A DNA stretch of 64,000 nucleotides from Microbacterium sp. JZ31 (GTDB taxonomy: Bacteria > Actinomycetota > Actinomycetes > Actinomycetales > Microbacteriaceae): assembly GCF_016805985.1 (NCBI RefSeq), contig NZ_CP017661.1, positions 2,232,001-2,296,000 of the forward strand, read 5' to 3'. Shown piece by piece: positions 62,966-64,000 of the stretch. Below the pieces are notes generated by a model. That model searched no databases. It saw nothing but the letters and a program-made list of their open reading frames with translations, and was not told the origin of the DNA. A program made the position numbers and the translations under genes. How positions within the stretch are numbered: position 1 is the first letter of the stretch; every line of letters starts with the position of its first letter.

Positions 62966-63541
62966 GTGACGACCCGGCAGCTGCGCACCCTCCGCGGTGC
63001 CTCCGCCGCGACCGTCGCGACGCTCCTCGCCGCCACGTCGCACACGATCGCCGGCGGACCGGCGCCCGCTCCGCTGCTTGTGGCGCTCATGATCGCGCTG
63101 CTGACGCCCGTCGCGAGCGGCGTCGTCGGCCCGCGGGCGAGCCTGGCGCGCCTCGCGGCCGCGGTCGCGCTGAGCCAGGTGGCCTTCCACGCCGCGTTCC
63201 AGCTGCTCGGCTCGCCCACCGGCGACCGGGTGCAGGCGGATCACGCGCACCACACGGCGGGCGTCGCGCTCGACGTGGCCGCACCGCCGGCCGAGAGCGC
63301 GGAGATGTATGCCGCGCACGCCGTCGCGGCGATCCTCACGCTGGCGCTGCTGTGGCGCGGCGAGCGCGTCATCCGGGCCATCGCGCGCGAGACCGTCGCG
63401 GTGCTGCGCCGGGTCGAGGTGCCGCGCGCCGCGGCACCGGTCGCCACCGGCACGCGCTTCCTCGACGTCCCGCGACCCGTCGAGTCGCGGATCCTCTCCT
63501 CCGTCTCCCTGCGCGGCCCGCCCGCACCGCGAAGCGTCTGA
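62966..63541 (+). CDS. Four-helix membrane protein, possibly copper-related
   Basis: This 191-residue protein has about four hydrophobic segments and a short His-containing loop (QADHAHHTAG) between the third and fourth, which could bind metal. I do not recognise the family. Its neighbour at 63663 is a YcnI-type copper protein, so a role in copper handling is plausible but unproven. Translation probably begins at GTG 62966. A hairpin follows the gene. Confidence 0.75.
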   Translation: MTTRQLRTLRGASAATVATLLAATSHTIAGGPAPAPLLVALMIALLTPVASGVVGPRASLARLAAAVALSQVAFHAAFQLLGSPTGDRVQADHAHHTAGVALDVAAPPAESAEMYAAHAVAAILTLALLWRGERVIRAIARETVAVLRRVEVPRAAAPVATGTRFLDVPRPVESRILSSVSLRGPPAPRSV

Positions 63542-63547
63542 GCCGCA

Positions 63548-63568
63548 CGCACCCGCCTGACGGGTGCG
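63548..63568. terminator. Hairpin after the membrane protein gene
   Basis: CGCACCCG pairs with CGGGTGCG around a 5-base loop just past the stop codon. Confidence 0.7.
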
Positions 63569-63662
63569 CGGTGATCGGCGCACGCCGCAGATCCCTCACC
63601 GCGAGCGCCGGACCGCGCGGATCAGCCGCGCCCGCTCGCACCCTGATCACTTGGAGACAGAC

Positions 63663-64000
63663 ATGCCCTTCACCCACCGCACCCGCATCGCCGCCGGCGT
63701 CACCCTCGCCGCCGGCCTCGTGCTCGCCGCTCCGCTCGCCGCGAGCGCGCACGTCACCGTCACGCCGGACGCCCCCGCCGTGGGCGGCTACGACGTGCTG
63801 ACGTTCGCGTTCGGGCACGGCTGCGACGGCTCGCCCACCACCGCGCTGCGCATCGACATGCCGGACGGACTCGACTCCGTCACGCCGACGATCGCTCCCG
63901 GGTGGGCGATCGACGTCGAGCGCGACGCGTCGAACGGCCTCGTCACGCAGGTCACGTACACGGCCGACGAGCCCGTCGCCGACGACCGCCGCGCGACCAT
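63663..64000 (+). CDS. YcnI-family (DUF1775) copper-binding protein, 3' end cut by window edge
   Basis: The visible 112 residues start with a signal peptide (cleavage near ASA), leaving an N-terminal AHVTV, so the mature protein begins with the histidine that YcnI proteins use to bind copper. The family block FGHGCDGSPTTALRIDMPDG is present. YcnI-type proteins sit outside the membrane and are usually found with CopC/CopD-like genes. GGAG lies before the ATG. The gene runs off the right edge, so its C-terminal anchor is not seen. Confidence 0.92.
   Translation, partial: MPFTHRTRIAAGVTLAAGLVLAAPLAASAHVTVTPDAPAVGGYDVLTFAFGHGCDGSPTTALRIDMPDGLDSVTPTIAPGWAIDVERDASNGLVTQVTYTADEPVADDRRAT

Overview
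The window is strongly GC-rich, densely packed chromosomal DNA from an actinobacterium, most likely a Microbacteriaceae member such as Microbacterium (inferred from gene content and style, not from a search). The signs are AztABCD-type zinc uptake, YlxR next to NusA, a CsoR-type copper operator, a PhoP-like direct repeat, and many genes that begin 6-8 bases after a TANNNT box, so their mRNAs should be leaderless. I found no rRNA, tRNA, CRISPR array, insertion sequence or prophage. The left edge cuts a zinc-binding lipoprotein and the right edge cuts a YcnI-family copper protein.

Layout. 1-3316: zinc uptake genes, with aztA divergent from aztB-aztD-aztC across a Zur-like box. 3391-6277: a 2-oxoglutarate oxygenase, a PfkB kinase and surE. 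6350-8698: rpsO, an MFS exporter preceded by a 9-codon leaderless ORF, and a small zinc-ribbon/T5orf172-like protein. 8819-14892: an exopolysaccharide-type locus holding a membrane glycosyltransferase, an STAS anti-sigma antagonist, a GH26-like/EF-hand/OpgC-like fusion and a convergent GAF-SpoIIE phosphatase. 15081-20967: YceI, FKBP, PrsW, FAH-family hydrolase, aspA and a phosphoesterase. 21005-24921: phosphate permease with a coupled small membrane protein, divergent from oligopeptidase B across a PhoP-like repeat. 25014-33020: pfkA, an SNF2 helicase, lipoproteins, copA and deoC around a CsoR-like operator.

33084-51704 is the translation and RNA-maturation block (ribF, truB, rbfA, infB, rnpM, nusA, proS). 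It is interrupted by other genes: mutY, an acetyltransferase and a lipoprotein lie between rbfA and truB, and a sodium/alanine symporter plus a 1677-residue secreted nuclease-nucleotidase lie between nusA and proS, where rimP often sits. 51821-64000 holds a TnrB-like ABC exporter, an RNB ribonuclease, a flavin-dependent oxidoreductase, a SIMPL protein, ispG, an anthranilate synthase gene, a site-2 protease and the start of a copper-related pair.

The two most notable loci are 8819-14892, which looks like polymer synthesis controlled by an STAS/phosphatase partner switch with no kinase in view, and 59445-61535. In the latter a leaderless leader peptide with tandem Trp codons and a complete four-segment attenuator precedes a fused PhzE-type anthranilate synthase that is broken by an apparent one-base deletion between its two domains.
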